Assembly (NCBI GenBank): GCA_021432605.1
Contig: MU271144.1
Span: forward strand, 3,220,606 to 3,284,605
DNA: 64,000 nt
Direction: 5' to 3'
Source: Coniochaeta sp. PMI_546
Lineage: Eukaryota > Ascomycota > Sordariomycetes > Coniochaetales > Coniochaetaceae
Positions 45,027 to 56,882 of this stretch are shown in pieces. Below the pieces are notes generated by a model, which was not told the origin of the DNA, did no database searches, and saw only the letters and a list, made by a program, of their open reading frames with translations. Made by a program: the position numbers and the translations under genes. The stretch's first letter is position 1, and every line of letters starts with the position of its first letter.

Positions 45027-48000
45027 ATGCGTCCTGAGATCGAGCAGGAGCTCTCACACACGCTCCTTGTCGAGCTTCTAGCATATCAGTTCGCCTCGCC
45101 AGTGAGATGGATCGAAACACAAGATGTCTTCCTTGCCGAGAAGACAGCGGAGCGGATCGTAGAGATCGGCCCTGCCGACACCCTTGGTGTCATGGCTAAG
45201 CGGACCTTGGCCTCCAAGTACGAGGCTTACGATGCCGCCAAATCAGTTCAGCGTCAGATCCTCTGCTATAACAAGGACGCGAAGGAGATATACTACGATG
45301 TAGATCCTGTCGAGGACGAGCCAGAACCTGCCGCACCCGCGGCGACCTCCTCGAACTCGGCTCCTGCTGCTGCTCCCACGGCGGCGGCACCAGCACCAGC
45401 GGCACCCAGTGCCGGACCGGCGGCTGCAGTCGCGGATGAGCCGGTCAAAGCTGTCGAGATTGTCCGCTCCTTAATCGCCCAGAAGCTGAAGAAGCCCCTC
45501 GCGGATATACCTCTCAGCAAGGCAATTAAGGACCTGGTTGGAGGTAGGTTCTCAGTCTCCCGATCCTGAATATCATCTGCTAACAGTTCCATTCACACAG
45601 GCAAATCTACTTTGCAGAACGAAATACTAGGTGACCTTGGAAAGGAGTTCGGTTCGGCGCCTGAAAAGGCCGAAGACACACCCCTCGACGAGCTTAGTGC
45701 TTCGATGCAGCATACGTTCGACGGTAACCTCGGCAAGACGTCTCAAGGCCTGATTGCCCGTCTTATTTCATCTAAGATGCCCGGTGGCTTCAATATCACA
45801 TCAGCCCGGAAGTACCTCGAGACCCGGTGGGGATTGGGACCGGGCCGTCAAGACGGTGCCCTTCTTCTCGCCATCACAATGGAGCCTGCTGCCCGTCTGG
45901 GATCTGAAGGCGATGCCAAAGCATTCTTAGATGATGTGGCCAACAAGTATGCGGCCAGCGCCGGTATCAGCCTCGCTACCGCGGCGGCTGCAGGTCCAGC
46001 TGGCGGTGCCGGCGGTGGCATGATGATGGACCCTGCTGCTATAGATGCTCTAACAAAAGATCAGAGAGCTTTGTTCAAGCAGCAACTGGAGCTCCTGGCA
46101 AGATATCTCAAGCTGGATCTCCGCGCTGGCGACAAGGCTTTCCAAACTTCACAGGAGTCTTCCAAGGTTCTGCAGTCCCAACTCGACCTCTGGATGGCTG
46201 AGCACGGCGATTTCTACGCTGCCGGAATCGAACCTGTCTTCAACCCTCTCAAAGCCCGTGTCTACGACTCTTCCTGGAATTGGGCGCGTCAAGATGCACT
46301 TACGATGTACTTCGATATTATCTTTGGACGTCTGCAGGCTGTTGATCGGGAGATTGTGAGCCAGTGTATCCGCATCATGAATCGCTCCAACCCGACACTT
46401 CTGGAGTTCATGCAGTACCACATCGACAACTGCCCTACGGAACGTGGCGAAACCTACAAACTCGCCAAGGAACTTGGATACCAGCTTATCGACAACTGTC
46501 GTGACGTTCTCGACGTTTCGCCAGTTTTCAAGGATGTCGCTGTTCCCACCGGACCTCGGACCACTATCGATGCTCGCGGTAACCTGAGTTACGAGGAAGT
46601 TCCCCGTACTAGCTGCCGCAAGCTAGAGCACTATGTTCAGCAGATGGCTGAGGGTGGCAAGATCTCCGAGTACGGCAACCGTACCAAGGTCCAGAACGAC
46701 CTGTCTCGTATCTACAAGCTCATCAAGCAGCAACACAAGCTTTCAAAGACTTCTCAGCTCGAGATCAAGACCTTGTATGGGGACGTCCTCCGATCGCTCG
46801 CCATGAACGAGAGTCAGATCATTCCAAAGGAGAACGGCAAAGCCAACGGCGCCGTCAAGAAGAATGGCCTCAAGCTGAACGGCCACTCCAAGGGCAAGGT
46901 CGAGACCATCCCCTTTCTTCACCTTCGGCGCAAGACACTGCACGGGTGGGACTACAGCAAGAAGCTCACCGGCCTGTACTTGGACTGCCTTGAGCAGGCC
47001 GCTCGGTCCGGCGTCACTTACACTGGCAAGTACGTCCTCATGACCGGAGCTGGTGCGGGTTCCATCGGCGCTGAGGTGCTTCAAGGCCTTATCAGCGGTG
47101 GTGCCAATGTTGTTGTTACCACGAGTAGGTTCTCACGCGAGGTGACTGAATACTATCAGTCCATGTACGCGCGATACGGTTCGCGGGGCTCTCAGCTTGT
47201 CGTGGTCCCCTTCAACCAGGGAAGCAAGCAGGATGTCGAGGCCTTGGTCGAGTATATCTACGACGCTAAGACGGGTCTCGGCTGGGACCTCGACTACATC
47301 GTTCCCTTCGCCGCCATTTCCGAGCAAGGTCGCCAGGTCGATGGCATCGATTCCAAGTCCGAGCTGGCGCACCGTATCATGCTGACCAACCTTATCCGTC
47401 TTCTTGGCTGCGTCAAGACTCAAAAGCAGTCTCGCGGTATCGAGACTCGTCCAGCGCAGGTTATCCTCCCCCTCTCGCCGAATCACGGTACTTTCGGTAG
47501 CGACGGTCTGTACTCCGAGTCGAAGCTTGGCTTGGAGACGCTCTTCAACAGATGGCACGCTGAGGACTGGGCTCAGTACCTTACCATTTGTGGCGCCATC
47601 ATCGGCTGGACTCGTGGTACCGGTCTCATGTCAGGCAACAACATTGTTGCCGAAGGTGTCGAGAAGTTTGGTGTCCGCACTTTCTCCCAGCAAGAGATGG
47701 CCTTCAACCTTTTGGGTCTCATGTCTCCTACGATTGTGGATCTTTGCCAGAACGAGCCTGTCTTTGCCGATCTGAACGGTGGATTGCAGTTCATCCCCAA
47801 CCTCAACGAGACCATGACCAAGCTCCGCAAGGATATCATGGAGACAAGCGACATCCGCCGAGCCGTCACAAAGGAGACTGCGCTCGAGAACAAGATCGTC
47901 AACGGTGAAGCTTCCGAGGCACTCTACCAGAAGAAGACGATTGACCGCCGCGCCAACATCAAGCTTGAGTTCCCCAGGCTCCCTGATTGGAAGACAGAAA

Positions 48001-50730
48001 TTGCGCCCATCAATCAGAAATTGGAGGGCATGGTTGATCTCGAGAAAGTCGTCGTCGTTACCGGCTTCGCCGAGGTTGGACCTTGGGGTAACTCGCGCAC
48101 TCGGTGGGAGATGGAAGCCTATGGTGAGTTCTCCCTCGAGGGGTGTATCGAGATGGCCTGGATTATGGGCTTGATCAAGAACCACAACGGTCCCATCAAG
48201 GGCGTACCATACTCTGGGTGGGTCGATGCCAAGAGCGGCGAGCCCGTCGAGGATAAGGACATCAAAGCCAAGTATGAGAAGTTCATTCTGGAGCACTCAG
48301 GCATCCGTTTGATTGAGCCTGAGCTTTTCAACGGCTACGACCCGGAGAAGAAGCAGCTTCTTCACGAGGTGGTGATCGAGGAAGATCTCGACCCATTCGA
48401 GGCCACCAAAGAGACTGCTGAGGAGTTCAAGCGCGAGCATGGTGACAAGGTCGAGATCTTCGAAATCCCCGAGACTGGACAATACACCGTGCGCATGAAG
48501 AAGGGTGCCGGGCTCTGGATTCCCAAGGCCCTTCGCTTCGACCGTCTGGTGGCCGGTCAGATCCCCACCGGCTGGGATGCCAAGAAGTATGGCGTTCCTG
48601 AAGACATCATCTCCCAAGTTGATCCTGTTGCTCTCTTTGTCCTTGTCTCCACCGTGGAGGCACTCCTCTCAGCCGGTATCACCGACCCGTACGAGTTCTA
48701 CAAGTACGTGCACGTTTCGGAAGTCGGCAACTGCATCGGCTCGGGCATGGGCGGTACCGCTGCGCTCCGTGGCATGCACCGTGACCGGTTCCTGGATCAG
48801 CCACTGCAGAACGACATTCTCCAGGAGTCCTTCATCAACACCATGGCCGCCTGGGTGAACATGTTGCTCCTCTCTTCATCTGGTCCCATCAAGACGCCTG
48901 TTGGCGCGTGTGCCACTGCCGTGGAGTCGGTTGATATTGGCTGTGAGACTATCATGGAAGGGAAAGCGCGCATCTGCTTTGTTGGCGGTTTCGATGACTT
49001 TGGCGAGGAGGGCTCATACGAGTTTGCCAACATGAAGGCCACTAGCAACGCTGTTGATGAGTTTGCGCACGGCCGGACACCCAAGGAGATGTCACGCCCT
49101 ACCACTACCACCCGAAATGGCTTCATGGAGTCCCAAGGCTGTGGTGTACAGGTCATCATGTCTGCAAAGCTCGCCTTGGATATGGGTGTCCCTATCCACG
49201 GTATCCTGGCAATGACCACCACCGCTTCCGACCAGATCAGCCGTTCGGTCCCAGCTCCTGGCAAGGGCGTTCTGACCACCGCTCGTGAGAATCCTGGCAA
49301 GTTCCCGTCGCCTCTGCTCGACATCAAGTACCGCCGCCGCCAGATTGACCTTCGCAAGAAGCAGATCAAGCAGTGGAAGGAGTCGGAGTTCGAGTATCTC
49401 GCCGACGAAGTCGCGGCCATGAAGTCGCAAGGAGGCGATTTCAACGAGAAGGAGTATTTGGCGAACCGAGCGCAACATATCGAGCAAGAGGCTGCCAGGC
49501 AAGAGAGGGAGGTTCTTCAGAGTCTTGGCAACAACTTCTGGAAGCAAGACCCCTCAATTGCGCCTCTCCGTGGAGCCCTTGCTACCTGGGGTCTCACCAT
49601 CGACGATCTCGATGTCGCCTCCTTTCACGGCACGTCGACTGTGGCCAATGACAAGAACGAATCTTCAGTCATCTGCGCCCAACTTTCTCATCTCGGACGG
49701 AAGAAGGGCAATGCGGTCCTCGGTATCTTCCAGAAGTACCTCACTGGTCATCCCAAGGGTGCCGCCGGTGCCTGGATGTTGAACGGCTGTCTCCAAGTCC
49801 TCGACACCGGCCTCGTGCCCGGTAACCGCAATGCCGATAACGTGGACAAGGAGATGGAGAAGTTTGACTACATCGTCTACCCCAACCGCAGCATCCAGAC
49901 GGACGGCATCAAGGCTTTCTCGGTGACGTCGTTCGGTTTCGGCCAGAAGGGTGCCCAGGCAATTGGTATCCACCCCAAGTACCTGTACGCCGTCCTGGAC
50001 CAGGCAACCTACGATGCGTACCGTGTCAAGGTTGAGGCGCGCCAGAAGAAGGCCTACCGGTACTTCCACAACGGCCTGATCAACAACACCCTGTTTGTTG
50101 CCAAGGACCACTCGCCGTACTCCAAGGATCAGCTCACCTCGGTGCTTCTCAACCCTGACGCTCGTGTCACGTCGGACGCGAAGACGTCCGAGCTCAAGTA
50201 CCCCGCCGATTTCCAGAAGCTCTCTCAGAAGACCGTCGTCTCGCCAAAGACCAAGACGACGGTTGAGATGGTGGAGCAGCTGGCGCACAAGCTGCAGTCC
50301 AAGTCCAACAAGGTGGGCGTGGATGTTGAGGACATTGCCGCCATCAACATCGACAACGAGACCTTCATTGAGCGAAACTTCACTCCTCGGGAGATCGAGT
50401 ACTGCCGCAAGGCTGCCAGCCCGCAGAGCTCATTTGCCGGTCGCTGGAGCGCAAAGGAGGCCGTCTTCAAGTCGCTCAATGTCGCGAGCCAGGGAGGCGG
50501 TGCTCCGCTGAAGGACATCGAGGTCTTGCCGAGTGACGAGGGTGCACCTCTTGTTTCAGTAAGTTCTCTTTCACACACATTGACCAACACAGGTGAACTG
50601 GTGCTAACAGGATACGTAGCTCCACGGTGACGCGGCCTTGGCAGCCAAGAAGGCCGGAGTGAAGGATATTACCGTGTCCATCTCGCATTCTGATACGCAG
50701 TCGATTGCCGTTGCTGTTGCCTCGTTTTAA
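45027..50730 (+). CDS. FAS2: Fatty acid synthase subunit alpha
   Basis: The alpha chain carries acyl carrier protein, ketoreductase, ketosynthase and phosphopantetheinyl transferase. Exons 45027-45543, 45601-50558 and 50620-50730 give 1861 residues, normal for ascomycetes. It begins with the short transferase-completing segment ([20 protein letters not shown]). An Ala/Pro-rich linker (about residues 100-140) tethers the carrier domain. The phosphopantetheine attachment Ser175 sits in GGKSTLQNE, one residue after the intron-split Gly codon. The ketoreductase Rossmann motif [10 protein letters not shown] starts at residue 653. The ketosynthase Cys1276 is in [11 protein letters not shown], with His-bearing [13 protein letters not shown] and [11 protein letters not shown]. 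The phosphopantetheinyl transferase occupies the C-terminus ([23 protein letters not shown]) and is completed by the last exon. Introns are 57 and 61 bp. Confidence 0.98.
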
Positions 50731-51775
50731 GCCGGCTGTTGGTTTTGAGGTTGTACATGTCACCACTGATTTTGAATTTCTGTGTATACCACGCTTAGAC
50801 TGGCGGTTTTCGGGGACGTAAAGTCTGGCTTTGGCTCATGTCGTTGTTCATTTTTTTACTATACCTAGACTTTGGGCACTCATAGAGTGTAGAGGGGAGA
50901 AGATGAGAGAGGGCAGGAGGATCTTGAGCTCCATGCAAATGTTGCTGATAATATACTAGTTTTATACAGACCAGGTGATTCATGAGTCGTATTTTGAGTC
51001 CCAACGCGATGTTCTCACTGTTAGGATGGTCACTGTTATGCATCTATCTCTACAGGTCATACCTGTAGTCTATTGAGTGACACTTGCATCTCACCTTGGC
51101 GTCTCAGATACACATGTTGTCAAACCGTGGCGGGATTCTCTCCACTAACATGATCAAATCAGATTGAAAGGTTGAAGTGAACAAGAAGTTGTCCAACTGT
51201 AACACCTCGCACCACACGCACACAGCTTCTGCGTAACCACGCTGGAGCGACGCAATACGTCGGCCGGCGCAAGCCACCGCGGCATTTTCTCGAGGCCGGG
51301 AGCGAGCCGAGAGAGAGTTCCCACAGCGGGTCCCGCCGCTGACCGCACCTACTTACCTCTACCCACTCACTCACTTGCACTTCAGGTATTCAACTCGCTT
51401 GTGCCGACGGGAGGGGACGGAGCTAGGAACTTCCAAGTTGTACCTCGATTATTTGATTGGGGAAGGAACCACCTATGATTGCTCTTGCACCACTGAAGTT
51501 GTGTTATCTCTCTGTGTGATAAATAGCGCTGTCGGTCTCACATTCTTGTCGTATCTTTCTCTTGGAAATCTCTGGGCAAGCCTGCGGACATTTGTTTGTT
51601 TGTTTGTTTGATTGTGACAAAGCTAGTCAGGCAACGTGGCATAAATACCTCTCGATGAACCCCTTGATGAACCCTCCTTTTGTGTCTGAGCAGTTACTCT
51701 TCAGTCGTCGCAAGAAACAGAAACCTTGATAAATCCATACATCACTTCGTCACCATCTGAACAACAAGCGGCGTT
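50731..51775. other. Intergenic region upstream of guanine deaminase
   Basis: About 1 kb with no recognised gene. It includes a (TTTG)5 run (51591-51610) and a CATAAATA TATA-like box (51640-51647) about 130 bp before the guanine deaminase start. Confidence 0.6.
51591..51610 (+). repeat. (TTTG)5 microsatellite
   Basis: Five TTTG units about 170 bp upstream of the guanine deaminase start codon. Confidence 0.85.
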
Positions 51776-53282
51776 ATGGCAGGGGAAAAGAAGAGCGCCG
51801 TCTATTACGGCACCTTCATCCACAGCAAGACGCTGGACGAGCTCGAGTACCTCCACAAGACAGCCGTCTTCGTCGACAAGGAGGGCAAGATCGTCGCCGT
51901 CGAGCGGGACTGTGACCTGGACAAGGCGACAGCAACGGTCTTTCCACGGCTGGGCTGGGAGGGCAGCGATGTCGTGACGGAGAAGATTAGGGAGGGGCAA
52001 TTCTTCTTTCCCGGTTTCATTGGTGAGTGACACCTCCCCCCTCTTCTACTTCAACCATTTTCCACCCTCGTGGTCGAAATCTCGTCCGCTAAAATGTCTG
52101 CCATCAGACACCCACCTGCACGCCTCGCAGTACCCCAACGTCGGCATATTCGGCAAGTCGACCCTCCTGGACTGGCTGAACCGGTACACCTTCCCGCTGG
52201 AGGCCTCGCTCCGGGACCTGGCCAAGGCGAGGGCGGTGTACACCCGCTGCATCCGCAAGACCCTCAGCCACGGGACCACCTGCGCGGCGTACTACGCCAC
52301 CGTGGACGTGCCGTCCACCAACCTGCTGGCGGACCTGTGCGCGGAGGCAGGGCAGCGGGCGCTGGTGGGACGGGTGTGCATGGACCAGCTTAGTCCGGCG
52401 TGGTACCGGGACGAGAGCCCCGAGGACAGCATCGCTTCCACACGGGCGAGCATCGCGCATATCGCGGAGATAGATCCCGGGATGGACATTGTCCGGCCGG
52501 TGATCACGCCCAGGTTCGCGCCGAGCTGTTCGGCGCCGCTGCTCAGGAAGCTGGGGGAGCTGGCGGGGGAGACGGGGCTGCCGATCCAGACGCACATATC
52601 GGAGAATGTGGGCGAGATCGCGCTGGTGAAGGAGCTGTTCCCGCGGTCCCTTACGGGGGCGGAGGATGATAGCTATGCGGGGGTGTATGATGCTTTTGGC
52701 CTCTTGACGGACAAGACGATTCTGGCGCATGCGATTCATCTTAGCGAGGGGGAGGCGGATCTGATCAAGGAGAGGGGCGCGAAGGTGTCTCACTGTCCGT
52801 GTAGTAATTCTGCCATCACGAGCGGGGCGGCGAGGGTGAGGTGGTTGATCGAGAAGGGGGTGGTGTGCGGGCTCGGCACGGATATGAGTGGGGGGTATAG
52901 TCCGAGTGTGCTCGAGGCGGCGAGGTTGGCGGCGCTTGTGTCGAGGCATGTTGCCATGGGGGGCGATGAGAGGGCTAAGCTTAGTGTTGAGGAGGTGCTG
53001 TACCTGGCTACGAGGGGTGGGGCGGAGGTGGTGGGACTGGAGGGCAGGGTTGGAGGGTTTGAGGTTGGTAAGGAGTGGGATGCGCAGCTGGTGGGGCTGG
53101 GAGAGGTTCAGGGAGATGGAAAAGTGAAGGGAGTGGAGGAGGGAGAGGCAGAAGACGGGAATGTGGATGTTTTTGGGTGGGAGAGCTGGGAGGAAAGGGT
53201 GGCTAAGTGGTTGTTCAACGGAGATGATCGGAATACGAGGAAAGTCTGGGTGAAGGGACGGCTGGTGCATGACAGGAAATAG
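51776..53282 (+). CDS. GUD1: Guanine deaminase
   Basis: It hydrolyses guanine to xanthine and ammonia in purine salvage and catabolism. Exons 51776-52022 and 52108-53282 join across an 85 bp intron (GTGAGT donor, ATCAG acceptor) to 473 residues. Amidohydrolase-superfamily metal ligands are visible: PGFIDTHLHASQYPN (His85, His87, completed exactly at the splice junction), IQTHISEN, ILAHAIHLSEGE and GLGTDMSGGYSPS with the catalytic Asp. The intermediate SHGTTCAAYYATV segment is also conserved. The C-terminal part (about residues 395-440) contains an acidic insert before WEERVAKWLFNGDDRN. Codons in the 3' half are unusually G-rich at third positions. That produces a long antisense open frame, not a second gene. 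Confidence 0.96.
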
Positions 53283-53789
53283 TTGGAAAGTTTTCTTTCT
53301 AGGGTTCATGTCAGTCTTTCGGTGTCTCAGATGGCTATTCTTGGAGTGTTATGGCAAGCAAGGCGAGGTGTTCAACGGCGATGGACGACGGCTTGGACTT
53401 CTCGGACAGGTTAGAGGGCTAATGATCATCATGACAGGTCTTTTCAGGTCAATGCGGTTGCAAACCAATAGAAATACAATGAATACAAGAACTTCAACTT
53501 CACCAGTCCCCGCCACAGACCCTATATCAATTGACAGCCAGCAGCTTTACTCACCTCGATGGAAGTGGTAGCTGTCCACTGGTGTAAGTTGACCCTAACC
53601 CCCGATTATAGAACTTAAGTGGGGATGGCCCTTGTAAGTACAGGTACTCAACGCGTCTAACCGCGTCGACGTGACGTGCTGGTCCCGCACAACAACCACT
53701 CGACATCACCAAACAAATATTCGTCTCCCCAAGGGTGCAATTGACATTGGTGCCCCTCGACAACTCATACGAACCAACTCAGACTCAGG
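53283..53789. other. Intergenic region upstream of CTF18
   Basis: A 507 bp gap with no gene. A telobox-like ACCCTAACCCCC lies at 53592-53603, about 190 bp upstream of CTF18. Confidence 0.6.
53592..53603 (-). promoter_or_regulatory. Telobox-like element upstream of CTF18
   Basis: ACCCTAACCCCC, read on the plus strand, holds one full CCCTAA unit flanked by C-runs. Binding by a Myb/Tbf1-type factor is possible but inferred. Confidence 0.25.
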
Positions 53790-56700
53790 ATGCCGTCGGT
53801 TTCTTCACCTATTGCCTACCCGAGCTCACCACCAGCGAACGCGAAGAGACCACACAACCATGACGACTCCGCGTCGAGACCAGAGCCCAAACCGAAGTCT
53901 ATTTTTAAACCGAACGGAGAGGCTATCTCTAACCCCAAGCCACGCGTCACGGCTGGTTTCCTCGACGACGACTCAGACGATGAAATAGTCGAGGAACGCC
54001 CTCCCAAGCGGAGGGCACTGGACGACGCCTTCCCAAAGAATGCACCCAGCTTAGACGTTGAAGAGGCCCTCGAGTACGACCTGCCCGGACTACAAGACGG
54101 CATTACAACTCCGCCAGATAGCCAGCCGACAGGAGACTCCCAGATAGACAGCCACTGCCGCTTCGAACAGCTTCTCGGCGCGGTTCAGACCGGGCTGTTC
54201 GCGAACCTTCCCTCTACGCGCCCCTTCACAAAGTCATCCTATCAAATTGTCACCTGCTCTGGTAAATCGGCCCCCGTACCCATACGGAAAACCAATACAA
54301 ATGTCTCGTACGAGAGTATGGTTGCTGCACGGTCAAAGACCAAGGAAGGACGCGCAAAACGGAGTTACTACGGCATCGATATCCACGAGCTCGTCAGTGA
54401 CGCGAATAAGGAGCTCGCCGAGGCAAGGCAAGCTGCTCTTACAACCCCGGCCACTCCGCCGGCCAACGCGGACAAGCCAGTACACTCTGTCGAGGACCAC
54501 GGCATGGGCAAGAAATCGAAAAAGTCGCTCCTCTGGACGGAGAAGTACCGCGCCAGGAACTTTGCAGACCTCGTCGGAGACGACCTCACGAACCGCCAGG
54601 TCCTCAGGTGGCTCAAGCGATGGGACCCGGTCGTGTTTCCTCACGTTTCCAAGAAACCTGCCGTCGTCAGGAGGCCGCCGGTCAAGGAAGGCCAACCGGC
54701 GGAGGAGAAGCCGCTTCGGAAGATCCTTATGCTGACTGGTCCGCCTGGTCTGGGAAAGACTACGCTTGCCCATGTCTGTGCGCGACAAGCGGGCTATGAA
54801 GTACTAGAGATCAATGCTAGTGATGACCGGAGCAGTGCCGTGGTCAAGGGGCGGATTCGGACAAGTCTAGGCACTGAGAGTGTCAAGACGGTGGAGCACA
54901 AGAAGCCGGAGACCGGAAAGCAGGTTAAAGTTGCCAAGCCGGTTTGTGTCGTGGTTGATGAGGTTGACGGCGTGGTCACTGGTTCCGGCGGCGGCGGAGA
55001 AGGCGGCTTCGTCAAGGCGCTGATAGATCTCGTCCTTACGGACCAGAAGAACAGCGCCGGAGCGACATCAACCGCGTCGAGGAAGAAGAGAAAGGGCGAC
55101 GACTTCCGGCAGATGAGGCCGCTGATTCTGATCTGCAATGATGTCTACGCCCCTTCGTTACGTCCGCTACGGCAGTCTGGGCTGGCTGAGATCATACACG
55201 TTGGCAAACCGTCTATGGACGCTGTGGTGATGCGGCTTAAGAGTGTGTTCGAGAGGGAAGGCATCCCGTGCGAGAAAGATGCTGCGCGGAAACTCTGCGA
55301 GGCTGCTTGGGGAATGACTAGCGGCATCGATGCCAAGAGAGGGGCCGAAGGCAACGCTGAAGGCGATCTGCGGGGGATCATGGTCGTCGGCGAGATGGTC
55401 GCCAGTCGGCTGAAGGCCGCGTCAACAGGAGGCCCACTTCACCTTACCAGACAGTGGGTTGAGAAGAACATAATGCACAGTCTTGCCCACGGTGGCGGCG
55501 GAGCAAGAGGGCTCGGTCGAGGGGGCTCGAAGGAGATCGTCACTCGCGTCTTCCAGGAGGGTGCCGGCTTCCCCAAGCAAGCACTGGCCGCCTCGTCGTC
55601 CAAAAACCTCCGCCACGAACAGCCCAAGACCGAACTCAGCTTCTCCGAGCAGCAAAAGAAGTACGGTGCCCTCCGACTGGCAGAGATGGTCGAGACCTGC
55701 GGCGAGATAGACCGCATCGTCACCGACGTCTTCCTCGAGTACCCCAACCGCGAGTACAACGACGATTCCTTCCTGACCAAGCCCGACACGGCGTACGAGT
55801 GGCTTCACTTTCACGACACGTGCTCCACGCGTCTCTTTGCCGGTCAGGAATGGGAACTTGGTCCTTACCTCAGCCAGCCGGTGCTGGCGTGTCATAACCT
55901 CTTTGCCTCGGCCAAACGCCACGTGCCGGCCGCCCAAGACCGTCAGTGGGGCGACGCCGACGAAACTGCTGCACCTCCCATTCCGTTCTCGGGACCAAGG
56001 GCTGACTTCGAGGCTCGCGAGGCCGAGAAGGTGAACCGTGCCTTGCTGCAGGGTATACAAGCCACGCTGCCGCCGAGTCTTCATCGCGCGTTCCGCAGTC
56101 CGGAGCATGTGGCTGCTGATTTCTTGCCGTATCTGGTAAGGCTGGTCTCGCCAGATGTGAAACCTGTTGTTGTCGGTGGCGGGGGTGATAAGTGGCCGGT
56201 TGCAAGCGTGAGGCGCGAGAGCGAAAAGGTCATGGTCAAACGGGCAGCACGGGTGTTGGCCGAGGTTGGGGTCCAGCTTGTCAAGGGCCGGATTGAGGCT
56301 GAGGGTGGGGTTACGGTTGGACGGCCGACTTGGGTCTATCGGATGGAGCCGTGAGTTACCTTTCCTCGCTGGGTGCTTTGTCAATGCGTTATTTGACTAA
56401 TCTTGCCGACCAGTGATCTCGATGTTCTCTCCACATACGAAACAGCCGGCGCTTACGCCCTCGGCATGCAAGCGCCTACGCGTTACGCGGTGCGCCAGGT
56501 CCTCGACCAGGAACTGCAGAAGGCCCTAGCGATGCGCGAGAATGCCGCGCGTCAAGCTCGCTTCCAGTCCGGCTCCGCGGCAGGCGTCCACGAGGACTAC
56601 ATCTTTGAGGATAAGGAAAATCACCCGGGCATGAAGAAGACGAACGGCGGCGCGAAGGAGTTCAACGCTACTGGCACGGGCAAGGAGAACGCGGACGATG

Positions 56701-56882
56701 TCAAGAGGGACTTCTTTGGGCGTGTTATTGCGCCGCAGCCCCGGCCGTTGGGAGAGACGGACGGGAATGCTGGCGCGGAGAAGACCAAGGCGGACATCAA
56801 CGTCTGGATCACGTTTCATGAAGGGCTGAACAATGCGGTCAGGAAACCGATTTCGTTGCAGGAGCTTTTGAGGGGGTTGTGA
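53790..56882 (+). CDS. CTF18: Chromosome transmission fidelity protein 18 (alternative clamp loader)
   Basis: Ctf18 is the large subunit of the RFC-like complex that acts with Ctf8 and Dcc1 to load PCNA, supporting sister-chromatid cohesion and the replication checkpoint. Exons 53790-56350 and 56414-56882 join across a 63 bp intron (GTGAGT donor, ACCAG acceptor) to 1009 residues. The N-terminal 230 residues are low complexity. LLWTEKYRARNFADLVGDD opens the AAA+ domain, followed by Walker A GPPGLGKTT (residues 317-325), LEINASDDRS and Walker B CVVVDEVDG (near 389-397). PLILICNDVYAPSLRPLRQ carries the sensor-1/arginine-finger region. The C-terminal exon includes a basic helix and ends PISLQELLRGL, typical of the Ctf8/Dcc1-binding tail. 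Length is in the usual range. Confidence 0.95.

Noticed and set aside
47631-48296. 221-codon minus ORF in FAS alpha
   Set aside because: Antisense shadow of the ketoreductase-ketosynthase linker region.
52104-53309. 401-codon open frame antisense to guanine deaminase
   Set aside because: It mirrors the G-rich third positions of the sense exon, is rich in Pro/Arg/His and has no recognisable domain.
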